Below the pieces are notes generated by a model, which saw only the letters and a program-made list of their open reading frames with translations, was not told the DNA's origin and searched no databases. This document shows positions 20,690 to 32,321 of a stretch of 64,000 nt of DNA, in pieces. The first letter of the stretch is position 1; the number at the start of each line of letters is the position of its first letter. Source of the DNA: Macrosoma leucophasiata (Eukaryota > Arthropoda > Insecta > Lepidoptera > Hedylidae); the NCBI GenBank assembly GCA_036365455.1, contig JAWQUS010000003.1:5848001-5912000 (forward strand). Reading direction: 5' to 3'. A program made the translations under genes and the position numbers.

Positions 20690-21195
20690 TAATAATCATA
20701 AACATTGGCACGTACTTTAGGATATCATGATTCTTATCGCCATTGAAATATTAAGATTATTAAAGTGGCAAGTAAAACTTATAATTTAAATCCATCCTAC
20801 TTAGCACAAGTAGGACGTAGGTACACAATTAAAGTAAATAAGATCAAATCAAAACTTTATCTGAGATCGAAAACCGTAAGATGAAGTTAGAATCTGATTT
20901 CAAACATCGATAGATTGAGTACATTACATCACATCTCTAGTGCGGAGTGGATCTAAGGTGCAAAATGAAGTACGGAGTGGAATGGACCACTCATCAATCT
21001 ACTTCACACCGTTGGATGCGTTCACTTTCAATTTAACTTTAAATTCAGCCGTCGTCTTCGAAGACTCTATTACCTTCCTAGGTGCACCAATAAATATATA
21101 AATGTAGTATGTAATGTACTGTTTTTATGTTTAGTGTGCTATTTAACGATAACTAACTTTATATTATGAAGTAATTTTTAGCTAAGGTATTTTTA
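20690..21195. other. unassigned AT-rich sequence
   Basis: Nothing recognised. Confidence 0.4.
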
Positions 21196-21200
21196 ACTTT

Positions 21201-21502
21201 TTTTACTTGCGGTAGAACTTGAGGTAGAGTTCCAGTCTAGGAGCTTGAAGGCGGCGTAGGCACCACCGCATTACCTAATCAATCTGCCGCTCAATTGTAG
21301 TGTTCAGCACTATCGTGTTCCGGTTAGTGGTAATGGTAATGTACGGTCCCGTAATAACTTGCCACAGAGACATACATACCTATCAACTAAGGTCTCAGGG
21401 ATGGCAACGCATCTGCATTTTGACCTCTGGTCTTTATGTAAGTGTCTATAGGCTGCAGTCATCACTTAAAATCAATGTTTGCCGCCTTCATTGCTTAAAA
21501 AA
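21201..21502 (+). repeat. SB SINE-like repeat, near full length
   Basis: TTTTACTTGCGGTAGAACTT at the start, then GTGTTCAGCACTATCGTGTT, CAACGCATCTGCATTTTGAC and GTCTATAGGCTGCAGTCATC. It ends in TTGCTTAAAAAATG. Confidence 0.85.
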
Positions 21503-21504
21503 TG

Positions 21505-22575
21505 TAATTCTCTTAGAGTCTTTGAATCATTACGCTTATAGAGTCAGTCAATTCACACAAGAGTGAGTTAGATATTTGAGTGTGACTATGTAATATGAAA
21601 CGATGTCTTTATAACATAAAAAACAATGTTAGTAAATATGTACAAAACCCATTTTAATCTATCATCAGTTCAATATGAAGACTTAACCACAGCAAGCTGT
21701 AAATCAGAGATTATGAAATAGAAATGTCCGAAATATTACTAAATACCTTGTTGATAACTTTAATATTTTGTTGACTAGCAACGACCTTGCAACAAAAATG
21801 AACAAATATAATTTTCACTGCCAGCAAAAGCGTGACAAATGAAATGCTACCGGGCAGATGCTCTGAACTAAATGATTTTCCGGTTAAGGAGCATCGGCAG
21901 CCTGCCAAGTTGGTTTCACAAGCACGAGTAACTTGTTCCGTGTGGCTCATTGTAAGTCGAAACACGTGTTTATACGAATGTATCAGCAAACAGCTAAGTT
22001 AGCTTAGTATGGCTCTTGCATCCAAAATCGGAGCTTTTTTATTTTTGCCAATTCAAATCGTTCGAAGTATGTCGCATTCGTTTGTTTTGCGAAAGTTCAG
22101 ATCAAAGAAAATATGGCGAAACGAGTGAAAAGAATAAAGCTCTATTTTTAAAATACTCGTGTTAAGAAAACGAACGACGATAACTTATATTGAATAGGTA
22201 CGTATTATCGCTTAGATGCTTAGTTATTTTACTGTGTATTTATATTAGGGCAGAATGTTTATAGTTTTCAGACTTTTATGTGATTTTAGTAATACTGGAA
22301 AGTATAAAAATAAATTGATGAAACATGAATATAGCGCTTAAAATACAATCAACCCGGGATTTTATAACACGTAGGTAACCGTACCTACGTGTGATTTTGT
22401 TTTACACCTTGATATCGTTTGCGATATTCCTGCCGTATATAATATTTAAATTTAACCATTGCATAAAATACTATTCATTGCCCTCTTTTGGTCTTTGTTT
22501 CAATATTGTATTGTTTTTTCAATGCTTGCTTTGGTTTGTATCTAGCAAATATATTATATAATTACATGAAATAAG
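21505..22575. other. unassigned AT-rich sequence
   Basis: No gene or known repeat recognised. The 92-codon minus frame at 21711-21989 has no motif. Confidence 0.35.
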
Positions 22576-22576
22576 C

Positions 22577-22640
22577 GTAAAAATAAGGTTTGCAGCATAT
22601 CTGGATAAACGAAACGATTCCGCTATGTGATCCTAACCTA
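22577..22640 (+). repeat. M2 MITE, half copy
   Basis: AGGTTTGCAGCATATCTGGA and ACGAAACGATTCCGC match the right arm of the palindromic M2 element at 57533-57735. Confidence 0.6.
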
Positions 22641-22702
22641 TTACGCCTGCAATGCTATTTGAATTACTGACGAGACACTATATCGAAATAACGCTGCGCT
22701 AT

Positions 22703-22726
22703 AGTGTACAGTGTACAGTGTACAGC
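22703..22726. repeat. short tandem repeat TGTACAG
   Basis: Three direct 7-8 bp steps of GTGTACA just upstream of the M4 element. Confidence 0.7.
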
Positions 22727-22782
22727 GTCACTTCGGTCGGGCGTACGACCGCAGTTCGGTTCGATTGCTGAATTCACACACT

Positions 22783-23368
22783 TAGGTTGATTTTTCACCA
22801 GAGAAGAGAGAAGATGTGAAATCTACGCTACAATAATATGTGACCGTTTCCACCAAGATTATGCTTTAAAGTACGAGGAAGATGCGCTATGAGGATAGCT
22901 ATAGAGCTCGCATCCATAGCACACATCTTTCCATATAAAAGACATTATCTTAGTTGAATACGGTTCCACCAATGCTCAGCTATGTGCACCAATGAATATG
23001 ATTGGTTGATATCAAATATCCATAGCAACTTACCACTTTTTACTTGTAGTATGGTGGTAGAGCTCCAGTGACGGAGGTCGCAGGCGTAGGCACCATCGCA
23101 TTAAATGAGATACTTGCCACTAAATGGTAGTGTTCAGCACTATCGTGTTCCGGTCAGGTGGTAATGTACGGCCCTGTAATTTCCGGCACAAAGGCATAAC
23201 ACCTTAGGCCTCAGGAGAGGTAACGCATCTGCATTTTGACCTTGCTCTTTGTGTAGGTGTCTATAGGCTGCAGTCATCACTTAATATTAATGTGAACTGC
23301 ATGCTTGTTTGCCACTTTCATTACATAAAAAATAATAGCATAGCACATATCTGGTGGAAAAGCACCCT
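22783..23368. mobile_element. M4 MITE-like element with a nested SB SINE
   Basis: The left end AGGTTGATTTTTCACCAGAG and the inverse of the right end (AGGGTGCTTTTCCACCAGAT) form terminal inverted repeats, which I associate with lepidopteran MITEs. TTA or TAA lies next to each end. An SB SINE occupies about half of the interior. Confidence 0.65.
23039..23332 (+). repeat. SB SINE-like repeat, full length
   Basis: Starts TAGTATGGTGGTAGAGCTCC and ends CACTTTCATTACATAAAAAA. It lies inside the M4 element, so it inserted later. Confidence 0.85.
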
Positions 23369-23430
23369 TAAAATCCGACACTGGTAAAACACCAGTAAAG
23401 CTACCTAGCTTCAGTCATCAGCTTAGTTCA

Positions 23431-23494
23431 ATGATGAATGGCATTCCTGATATCACCAGTACCTACTGGTGATATCAGGAATGCCATTCATCAT
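23431..23494. repeat. perfect palindrome, 31-bp arms
   Basis: Arms 23431-23461 and 23464-23494 are exact reverse complements with only CC between them. It contains GGCATTCCTGATATCACC and its inverse. Confidence 0.95.
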
Positions 23495-23736
23495 GAGGGT
23501 GTTCATTGTCTGATTACCGACTCGAGGACAAGTAAAACCCGTTATTGACGCCTATCGGTATGTTAACAAGCCTCGTTTCCACCCATGAGATCAATAAATC
23601 TAGATCTCGATTTATAGTTGCTAGAGGCCTTGATCTTGTTATTCTATTCTACGCATAGATTTTTTTGGCATAGTAGGCATCTAAAACTAAAATAAACAGC
23701 ATAATTACACGCTTTCGATTCTTTAGTTATATTTTT

Positions 23737-24090
23737 GGGATCCGTACCTCAAAAGGATTATATAGAACCCTTAGAAGATCACTCGTGCGTCTATCTGTCT
23801 GTTTTTCCGTCTATCAGAGCCGATTTTCTCCGTAACGACAAGGCCGATTGGGTTGAAATTTGACAATACACATGTAAATCGATGTCCCAAACATAAACGT
23901 ATTAAATGTAGGGAATTTCAACCTCAGCGAAGTTATATTTTGCTCCCAGTAATAACGTTAAGCTTCCAACGATAGACTTCCGTCGCATTACTCTATGCAA
24001 CATTGTTCACTTTCACACGAATGTGACAAAGTTCATAGTATCTTTAAAACCGCTCAAGTGCGAGTCGGATACGCACAGGGTTCCGTAACA
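23737..24090 (+). repeat. dispersed LINE-derived repeat
   Basis: Begins GGATCCGTACCTCAAAAGGA and ends AAGTGCGAGTCGGATACGCA followed by CAGGGTTCCGTAAC. The pattern 'GGGTTCCGTACC ... GTGCGAGTCGGA' is a familiar insect repeat. The last 150 bp recur at 25085-25235 and 25715-25870. Confidence 0.6.
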
Positions 24091-24149
24091 AGGTATTCTG
24101 TTACTTTAAATATCATAGACTTCTTATAAGTTATCTGCTATTACAAAGG

Positions 24150-24192
24150 TATGTATGTATGTATCTTCACGCCAAGTCCCTTACGGGGTAGG
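24150..24192 (-). repeat. 3'-end fragment of the ST-partner LINE
   Basis: GTATGTATGTATCTTCACGC and AAGTCCCTTACGGGGTAGG are the inverse of the end of the LINE at 53780-54032, including its ATAC-type tail. Confidence 0.65.
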
Positions 24193-24355
24193 AATTTATT
24201 TCAAAGGTAAATAAATATTTTCCGGTTTTACTTTCAAATTTTTGTTTCCAAAAATCATATGATCAATCATATGATTTTGAATCAAAACGCCTAATATTCC
24301 ATACTTGCTTTAAAATTTCTCCTAATGAACGATAAAAAAAGTAGATAAACAAATG

Positions 24356-25240
24356 AAAATGGAAAAGTCCATTCGAATAAATCCAACTCACCCTATTTCA
24401 TGCGGTACCGCTTAAATGGACGACCGTTGCAAACGTAAATAGAGCGAAGATGTATTTACTCCAGTGGCGGATTTACAAATTTGCCGCCGGTAGGCTACTC
24501 AATTTTCGCATTTTTTTACTTTATACTTTGATATTGTAGTCCACAATTATATCAATTAGGTCAGTCAGTTGATAGTCGGGCGCGCGAAGCGCGCGGCGCG
24601 GATGTAGCACCGGGGCTGGCCCCCTCTGCTGCGGCTTCTTCTGGCCTGCCATGCAGGTCGGCGTTGGGTGCCCTGGGATTCAAGGGCTTCGGTGGAGGAG
24701 GTACGCATCGTCAGTCGAGAGAGGGGTGGGGGCTTTATTTATTGTTTTTATTTTTTTAATATTATTTTTACTATTTTTTTTTGTTTTTTTTTGTTTTTTT
24801 TTTCTTTTTCCTTCTATTTCCTCTTTTTTTCTTTCCTTCCTTTCCTCCTATCAATTAGGTATATTTTCTATCAATAAAATTCCAACTTTATGTTTTATAC
24901 TTCATTATCCTCCTTACATCAACTTTTTTTCTATGGTTAGAATCATTGGGAACTATGGTCTGAGCCTTGATAATTTTAACAGTAATTTTGTAAATAGAAA
25001 TTAAAAAAATATGACCTAATTCTGCCGCCCCTTAAAATTTGCCGCCCTAGGCTCCAGCCTATTCAGCCTGCTGGTAAATCCACCACTGATTTACTCTCAG
25101 TTATAACATTAAGCTTCAAACGATAGACTTTCATCGCCTTACTCTATGCAATATTTTTCATAACAATGCATTTAAGTTCACAGTATCTATAAAACCAGAA
25201 AAGTGTGAGTCGGACACGCGTCGGGTGCCGCATAATTGAG
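24356..25240 (+). repeat. dispersed repeat, copy interrupted by a hAT-type element
   Basis: AATGGAAAAGTCCATTCGA ... GCTTAAATGGACGACCGTTG before, and TAACATTAAGCTTC ... GTGTGAGTCGGACACG after the insertion. They match 25613-25875, which has no insertion. Confidence 0.7.
24462..25089. mobile_element. non-autonomous hAT-type transposon, 8-bp target duplication
   Basis: Terminal inverted repeats CAGTGGCGGATTTAC and GTAAATCCACCACTG enclose 628 bp. ATTTACTC is duplicated at 24454-24461 and 25090-25097. An 8-bp duplication with CAGTGG-type ends is typical of hAT. The interior has GCGCGCGAAGCGCGC and a long T/C-rich tract but no transposase. The T-rich tract creates phenylalanine-rich open frames that are not genes. 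Confidence 0.9.
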
Positions 25241-25612
25241 GGATTTCTGTGTCACCTGAAATACTTTATACTTAGTGTAGGTTTCAGGTAAAGAACTATT
25301 GACAGCGTTGAATAACAAAATTTTAAATCCCAGTAATTTCAGAAATAAGGGGAGAGGAACTGTGATTTTCACTTATTTCTTCTTAATTTCGGAAAGGAGG
25401 AAGTTATGTCATTATTTAAACAAACAATAACTTTATGAAGATATGACGAATGCAAGGCATGAAATTTCACATTTACCATCACATAATTAATGTTTACCAA
25501 ATTATTATAATTACCAATAATTCATATATTATATCTAACTCTTGAATATGACTACATAGTAACTTTAAAATATTTACTCAATGAGTTGATCAGTAAAAAC
25601 ATTTGTTAAACT
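25241..25612. other. unassigned AT-rich sequence
   Basis: Nothing recognised between the two copies of the dispersed repeat. Confidence 0.35.
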
Positions 25613-25875
25613 GAAATGGAAAAGTTCATTCGATTAAACCCTTTTACTTGTGGTACTCGCTTAAATGGATTACCGTTGCAAATGTTTATAGAGCGGAGTT
25701 ACTCGTATAGGTATTTGCTCTCAGTAATAACATTAAGCATCCAACTAAGTATAGACTTCCGTGGCACTAGGTCTCGTATGCAATGTTGTTCACGACAATG
25801 CGTTAAAGTTAACTTTTTTTTTATAAAACCGGCCAAACGCATGTCGGACACGTAGAAGGTTCCGGACGATTGAGA
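25613..25875 (+). repeat. dispersed repeat, uninterrupted copy
   Basis: Direct-orientation partner of 24356-25240. The site corresponding to the hAT insertion reads TATTTGCTCTCAGTAATAAC here, giving an empty-site comparison. Confidence 0.7.
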
Positions 25876-25892
25876 TTTCTATGAAACGTCAA

Positions 25893-26391
25893 TTTTTTTT
25901 TTTTTTTTTTTTTTTTATGTCTGAAGATTGACAGACAAGCAAACGGGCCACCTGATGGAAAGTGGTCACCGTCGCCTATGAACATTTGCAACACCAGGGG
26001 AGTTGCCAACGCGCTGCCAGCCCTGAAGGACTCTTTTGACGCCATTTTTGAAGAACCCCATATTGTAGCACCTAGGGAACACCTCAGAGGGAAGTTCGTT
26101 CCACAATTTACACGTTCTGGGCAGGAACGAACGTGAAAACCGCACCGTTGAGCACTGCCAGGTGTCCAGTCGGTGCGGGTGGAACTTCTCTCTTCGGCGG
26201 GTAGTACGGTGTAGGAAAAGAGACGGTGGCACCATGTCAAACAGTTCCGCAGAGCACTCACCATTGTAGAGACGGTACAACACGCACAGACTCCCAATGT
26301 CTCTGCGCAGGCTCAGATGTTCGAGCCTGTCGGTAAGTCCTGGATCGTTAACAATACGAACGGCGCGTTTTTGTAGGGAGTCAAGTTTAAT
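25893..26391 (-). pseudogene. LINE C-terminal fragment with poly(A), copy 1
   Basis: A minus-strand insertion ending in a 24-base poly(A) (plus-strand T-run 25893-25916). The frame reads LDSLQKRAVRIVNDPGLTDR, SLRRDIGSLCVLYRLYNGEC, STVRFSRSFLPRTCKLWNEL and PSEVFPRCYNMGFFKNG. This is the C-terminal region of jockey/CR1-like reverse transcriptases, with the typical LWNELP motif. No stop lies within the coding part. It is 5'-truncated and non-functional because the RT core is absent. Confidence 0.85.
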
Positions 26392-26539
26392 ACTAAAATG
26401 AAGATTTCTTATAGGTTTTTATGTAGGTTTTTGTTTAATTTTTCGCCTGTATCCATACGTAACTTAAAAACTTGTACAACATATTTGGAAAAGTGGAGTA
26501 GAAGTAAAAATTCAATTATATTTGGGTCACTAATTTACA

Positions 26540-26665
26540 TGTAAATTTCAACTCAACAGGCTCCGTTTTTTTAAGCAAATAGTCTGTAAATGACAGGCAG
26601 ACAATAATGATATTATAAGGGTCCAGTTTTACCCGTTTGAGGCACGGAACCCTAAAATAGAGAAA
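26540..26665 (+). repeat. dispersed LINE-derived repeat fragment
   Basis: AATGACAGGCAGACAATAAT, TATAAGGGTCCAGTTTTACC and GGCACGGAACCCTAAAA. Similar ends occur at 44090-44143, 61158-61231 and 61860-62047. Confidence 0.5.
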
Positions 26666-27276
26666 TCCCTACACAATGCTTATATTTTAAGAGTATTTGA
26701 CGAGCTTTTAGAGATAACTGCCTTGAAACGCTTCCTTTGTCCTATTATTCATTGTTTCGCAGCAGAAACTGTGAATAAGAGCGTCACTGTTATTTTTGTT
26801 TCGAATAGTTATATTTCTTTATTTTAGACTGGTGACAGCTCCGAGCTGAGTGTAGATTTCAAAGATACTCAAGCTCTTTTTATTTAAACTTTTCCCTTAG
26901 CAAGCTTTTGAAAACGAATTGTCTAACTCCCCGGTAACGAGTTCTTTCGTTTGTTAGATTTTCTCAGTTCTCGTATTTAATGTTTAGAAACGAATAAAGC
27001 GACATTTAAAATTTCACATTGCGACATGTGTGCTCTTAGCATTTAGGTAATGTGAAAGAGCTGTTAATAACAGGCATATTACTGTATACAGGATTTGACG
27101 AAAGTAGGTTAGCAGTAAACCTACATTCGAAATTTCAATTCCATTTGATTTAAAAAACGGAAATAAGGAGGAGAGTGCAAATGATGAACTTGTCTGAAAA
27201 ATAGTCACTCGAGAAAGTTACCTGTAAATAATTTCAATCATATAAAACACATCAATCAGATTTTTTAAAAATCTAA
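26666..27276. other. unassigned AT-rich sequence
   Basis: Nothing recognised. Confidence 0.35.
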
Positions 27277-27366
27277 ATAACGTTTTCGCAGGATTTTCCG
27301 TGCTTCATACATTGTAGAATTAATTTGCGGATTTACTCGCGTATACTACACTCCCAACTTCTTCTT
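27277..27366 (+). repeat. dispersed repeat related to 27965-28060
   Basis: AATAACGTTTTCGCAGG, TTCATACATTGTAGAATTAA and TACACTCCCAACTTCTTC recur about 690 bp downstream. Confidence 0.6.
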
Positions 27367-27604
27367 ATACTCGATGTTTTGGTCGCTTTCCAGCTACAGT
27401 GGTCAGGGGCAGACTATTTTTTATTGAATTGGTATTACCTGAACTTGTTTAATGTATAATTTTAAATTACAATGAAAACTATCCCAATGGCTTAGTCAGA
27501 GTAGATTGCCACTACAATTGGCTTGTTGGGGTTCTGTTAGAAATGTGTGTGTTATGAATGCCACTTGATGACATAAAAAACTGTAAAAGAATGTTATTAA
27601 TAGA

Positions 27605-27830
27605 CTAGCTGTGCCCGCAACTTTGTTTGCGTGGAATAGTGGCTTTGGGACATTAGGCAGCGCTTTTAGATATACATTTTGGTTAATTTTGGATCATAAA
27701 CACTTTTGGGTAGCTAAAAAATTTTTTCTATTTTGCAGTAATGCTTCTCTGTACACGATATTAGACGTATGACCATCGGGGATAAAAGCACACAGGCTGC
27801 TAGGATTGCGAAAAATTGCTAATTATATTT
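27605..27830 (+). repeat. dispersed repeat fragment 'CTAGCTGTGCCCGCAACTT'
   Basis: Starts ACTAGCTGTGCCCGCAACTT and GCGTGGAATAGTGG, the beginning of a repeat common in insect genomes (usually ...GACTTCGTCCGCGTGG). The rest is diverged. Confidence 0.5.
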
Positions 27831-28000
27831 AAACGCACATCCATCCTATGCTGAACCGTATTTTCGAAAATGCCATTTTAAACTTCTATGCATAATATTT
27901 TTTTATAGAAAATTATTATAAACTTTTGTAAATTTTCTGTAAATTTTTAAACATTAAAGATAGAAATAACGTTTTCGTAGGTTTTCGCGAGCTTCGTACA

Positions 28001-28131
28001 TTGTAGAAATTAAACTTGCGGATTTTCTCGCGTATACAACACTCCCAAACTTCTTCCTTTCTTGAAAAGGTGCAGAGATAACAACCTGATTCCAGTATGC
28101 GCGAGAAAATCCGCAAGTTTAATTTCTACAA
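28001..28131. repeat. perfect inverted repeat, 32-bp arms, 67-bp loop
   Basis: Arms 28001-28032 and 28100-28131 are exact reverse complements (contains AAACTTGCGGATTTTCTCGC). The left arm belongs to the dispersed repeat also seen at 27277. Confidence 0.9.
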
Positions 28132-28199
28132 TAAAAGATATATCTATGCAAAATATAAGCACTCCGTAAGCGCCGGCAGAAGAGAAAAATTGAATATTA

Positions 28200-28500
28200 A
28201 CGTTGTGCATTTTTACCCACTAATGCCACCACCCCCACCGCCACCACTACAATCGCCACCAACACCATCAACGCCATCACCGTCACCAAACACCTACGCC
28301 ACCAATGCCACCACTGATACAAACGCCGCCAATAAAAATTTCGTTTGTTGGAAGGTAATATACAACAACATAAGACTTAAAAATTCTGTGAAAATTTTAA
28401 GTGTATACTTGATACCGTTATTGATATCGAGCAAAAAATATACGAAAAAAACAGGTTTATTGTATGCCCCCCTTGGACCCCTTAATATTTTTGTGTGGGA
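28200..28500 (+). repeat. CCA-rich minisatellite element, copy 1
   Basis: GTTGTGCATTTTTACCCACT, then about 115 bp of imperfect CCA triplets, then AATTTCGTTTGTTGGAAGG and ATTGATATCGAGCAAAAAAT. The same order occurs at 60540-61055, where the CCA tract is about three times longer. Proline/threonine-rich open frames across the tract come from the triplet repeat. Confidence 0.75.
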
Positions 28501-28619
28501 CAAATTGGCTTACACCAAAATGAAATACAAGTCTGCATCGATATTAAAAAAAAATGGACTGTATTTTGGGTCCTTCAATACTTTCTCTATGCTAACTTAA
28601 TCACTAGCTTACTTCACTA

Positions 28620-29600
28620 CGTACTAGCTAACTAGCGAACCAGGGGGTCTGGTACTAATCTACATTATCACTGACTGGCAATACCTTCACGGTCTGGAAG
28701 CACTTTTCTTGCTGAGAATCGAACGAAGACAAATTTGCACCGTAATGTGCCGTTTTTTATATGCTTTCAAACCGTCTCCCTCCATGTAGAAATTCCGTGA
28801 CACGCCCCAAACACGGAAAGTCCCGAAGGTCTGGGTCGACAGAGATAAGACTCTAAAAGGCTCCCTATACGGTCTAAATTACAACAACCGTCATACGTCT
28901 CTGCCGACCCATCTTTGCCTTGCTACAATGCATACACAATATCTCTTTATTTAATAAATTTTCTTATACAACACTTATACCAACTTAATTCTAATACTAT
29001 ACACTATCAAAGTGTCTACTTGCCTAAAATACATAATTTTTTAGGGACTCTGTCATGCTCTATTACTAATGACACGATAAAATATCGCTAGCCAAACCTA
29101 AGTCAAACTTAAAACTGAAAACGGCATCTGCCTATCTCCTTTACTTTACGAGTGAGAGACAATTTTGTTATCAAGCAAGATTAGGTACATTCGCATTATC
29201 CTTACTTTGAGTTAACTTACACATTTTTCAAATATACTTCCCTGAGGGGGCAACAAAAATACATCTCGTACATAACTTTCAGCTTGGTATCTTTCTTATT
29301 TACGGAAATACAGCGACTTTCACCTCTCTCTTCATACAAAACATCGTATTCAACATCAGCTGTGATTACATAATAAATCCAAACTACCTACGTACAAGTT
29401 GAGATTTCTAATCGTAATTTTCCATACAAAGACGTGATACAATTTCTTAAATTTCTTAACTTTCTACACGCTATACACCGTCGTCAATACGTGTACATAC
29501 TCAGACCAGCGTGTGTGTGGTAAATACGTGATAAAATACCTAAGTTAATTTTCATATAAACGACTTTTCCATCTCATTTTATCGTACGTTTAAGCCAGTT
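28620..29600. other. unassigned sequence
   Basis: About 1 kb without a recognised gene or repeat. It is slightly richer in pyrimidine than its surroundings. No terminal repeats suggesting an LTR were found. Confidence 0.35.
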
Positions 29601-29603
29601 TTG

Positions 29604-30064
29604 TTTTTTTTTTTTTTTTTTTTTATGTCATTAAGTTGACAGACAAGCAGACGGGCCACCTGATGGTAAGTGGTCACCGTCGCCTATGGATATTTGCAAC
29701 ACCAGGAGAGTTGCCAACGCGCTGCCAGCCCTGAAGGACTCTTTTGACGCCATTTTTGAAGAACCCCATATTGTAGCACCGAGGGAACACCTCAGAGGGA
29801 AGTTCGTTCCACAGTTTACACGTTCTGGGCAGAAACGAACGAGAAAACCGCACCGTCGAGCACTGCCAGGTGTCCAGTCGGTGAGGGTGAAACTTCTCTC
29901 TTCGGCGGGTAATACGGTGTAGAAAAAGAGACGGTGGCACCATGTCGAACAGTTCGACAGAGCACTCATCATTGTAGAGACGGTATAACACGCACAGACT
30001 ACCAATATCTCTGCGCAGGCTCAGATGTTCGAGCCTGTCTGTAAGTCCCGGATCGTTAACAATA
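29604..30064 (-). pseudogene. LINE C-terminal fragment with poly(A), copy 2
   Basis: Second copy of the element at 25893-26391, about 95% identical by eye, in the same orientation. Its 21-base poly(A) appears as the T-run 29604-29624. The frame IVNDPGLTDRLEHLSLRRDI ... LWNELPSEVFPRCYNMG is open. The 5' truncation point is about 20 codons further in than in copy 1. Confidence 0.85.
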
Positions 30065-30069
30065 CAATC

Positions 30070-31440
30070 ATAAACGAAAAACGAAATAACTGAAAAAAAA
30101 TCAGTCACAACGAGCTATATGTGTGAGAGAATAGAGTTTTTAATTTACAAAATTAGAGAGTGCCACATTCAACACACGTTTTCCACCACGGTAGGGTAAT
30201 TTTGTGAAAATCGGGACGCTATATTTTACTCGACAAAGGATCTGTTGGATGCAATTCCGCTCTGCTGATTCTCAAAGCTGGCGTGACAATAATATGATGA
30301 AATATGCCCGACTCGTCAGTTTTACACGCGAGCAATAAATAATATTCGTCAGACAGAAATAAATGGACAGAATATCAATCTAATGGATGTAGTGTAGTCA
30401 TGGCATGGACATGGATCTTTGTGAAAGTGAGTCATATTGATTGGTGCGTCGCTTTCATCGTTCAATGAAAAACTATTTACCTACTACAAAATGATTACTT
30501 GATTACCCCCGTATCTGTTCTTCAAACTTGTTCGTAAAGTATTCTCTAGGACTGGCAGCACATGTGCTGATAGTTCCTAGTTGTAAATATTAAAAGCTTT
30601 TGTGATTGATGGTTATGTTTCACAATTTCCGTTCGTTGGTCTGTCTCCGTGGTCGTGTACTGGTTGATATATAAAAATATAAACGATATCGAATTTAAAG
30701 ACCTCGACTACAAAATACTGTAACTAAGTATTTTTGTAGTAGTGCACTAAGTAGGCGGAAAAATAATAAGTGTAATACCTCTTACATCCATTCAAATTTC
30801 ACGATAATACAGTATTCAATAACGTGTTAATACAAAAAACTTTGAGCTAGCTTAGTAATAGTTAAGAGATTATAAAATTTCATAAGGTAGTAATGCGAAC
30901 ACAGCTAGTAATCCGTAAACACACGAAAAGCCAATATTAATTACAAAACATATCTCGCAGGAATAATGTTATAAAATTAAATTTTCATTACAAACATCAA
31001 AAGAAGACGAAAATTGATTTGTAATCAAAAGAAAATGTATTATTCATATCAATTTATATTTTATATAAATTCAAATGACGAACAAAGGAAACAATTTGTA
31101 CTCGTAAACTTTACATCACATTTCTATTCCCCGCTTCCAGAATCTGGAGTGGAGTCATTATCGCGTATATTTTTACAGTTCCTGAGCAGAAATAACGATT
31201 GCCGCCCTGTAATTAGATACGCTGCCATATTGGTTTTCAGTTTCCGCGTAGCTACTGTCAATATAACTGCGTTCTAACTACCTTCCGGTTAAATGCTAGC
31301 TTAAATGCTTAAATTAGGATGAATAATATTCATACGTTCGGTTGAACATTGACTGCCACATGCGTCATACTCGTGAACGGGTGCTAATTGTGGGGACTGG
31401 TCTGTTATGATTTGCGGGTGTTATTTTCTATCATGATATT
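30070..31440. other. unassigned AT-rich sequence
   Basis: No recognised gene. The 87-codon plus frame at 31014-31277 shows no motif and no splice or start context to support it. Confidence 0.35.
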
Positions 31441-31442
31441 TA

Positions 31443-31700
31443 ACTGCCTCGGTAGTCTAGTGGTAGCAGGCCACTACTACTACGCTGAGGTCCTGGGTTC
31501 GATTCCCGGGCCAGGGGGTTATCAGAGATAATGGTGTAAAGTTCTTTATCTCTGGTTCTAATGGGATTTTCCATTTTCTAGAAATTTCCCAGTAGGTACC
31601 TAGAAGTTTGGTAATGTGCCCGGCGATGTCAACAGGCTCGCCACCTGTTAGGTACATGGGCCAAAAACGTTGGTCCGTACTCGGCGTACAAGGTATGTCA
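31443..31700 (+). mobile_element. ST SINE (tRNA-like head), 3' end missing
   Basis: The head has an A box in GGTAGTCTAGTGGTAGCAGG and a B box in GGGTTCGATTCCCGGG. The body follows (TTTGGTAATGTGCCCGGCGA, AACAGGCTCGCCACCTGTTA). The conserved 3' tail seen at 55367-55677 is not present. Confidence 0.8.
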
Positions 31701-32321
31701 GTCATGGTTTTCATGGTTAGTTTGAAAATATTTAAAAAATTCCAATTACTCTCGTAGTTTGGTAATGTCCTCGATGAAAGCTAGGCTAGCACCTATCAAA
31801 CGGAACTCATTAACGTAATTAAGAAGTCAATGCATGAATGCATTTATTCAATACCTTTAATATCGGGCAAAATTAGGACATAAAGTTTTCATTCGAAACA
31901 ACATTGTACGGTTTCAGCAACTTTGTACTTTAAATCCAGCCGCAGAGCTTGCTTTATAACAAATTACACATGTTTGTCATCCACGTCCGCAAGCAAACAA
32001 TGTGCAACAGAATAATTACTTTGCACTTAAACTTCAATTTAACTTCGTAACGTACTTTCCTTTTAGCATTCACTGGAAAAACTTAATTATTAGCCTAGTG
32101 GCACACCACGGACACTCCATACAAAATTCCATACAAACGCTTAATTTGGTTTCATTTACAGACATTAATCAGTGACGTGTATTAACACGTGCACCTGTGT
32201 GCGTAGCACGTAGAAAATATCAAAAGTCGCCCATAAGCGGGAGGAGGTTGGGTGATGCGGGGAAATCGGGCGGGACGTCGAAGTGTCCATTCTATACGTA
32301 GTATTATTACATATTCTCTGC

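Noticed and set aside
24128..24200. TATG repeats as a telomere-like or simple microsatellite locus
   Set aside because: Better explained as the ATAC-type tail of the LINE whose 3' end follows directly.
24651..25004. 117-codon phenylalanine-rich open frame
   Set aside because: Produced by the T-rich tract inside the non-autonomous hAT-type element.
25821..26297. 158-codon minus frame overlapping the LINE fragment
   Set aside because: It is in another frame than the recognisable LWNELP reading and ends in a poly-lysine run made by the poly(A) tail.
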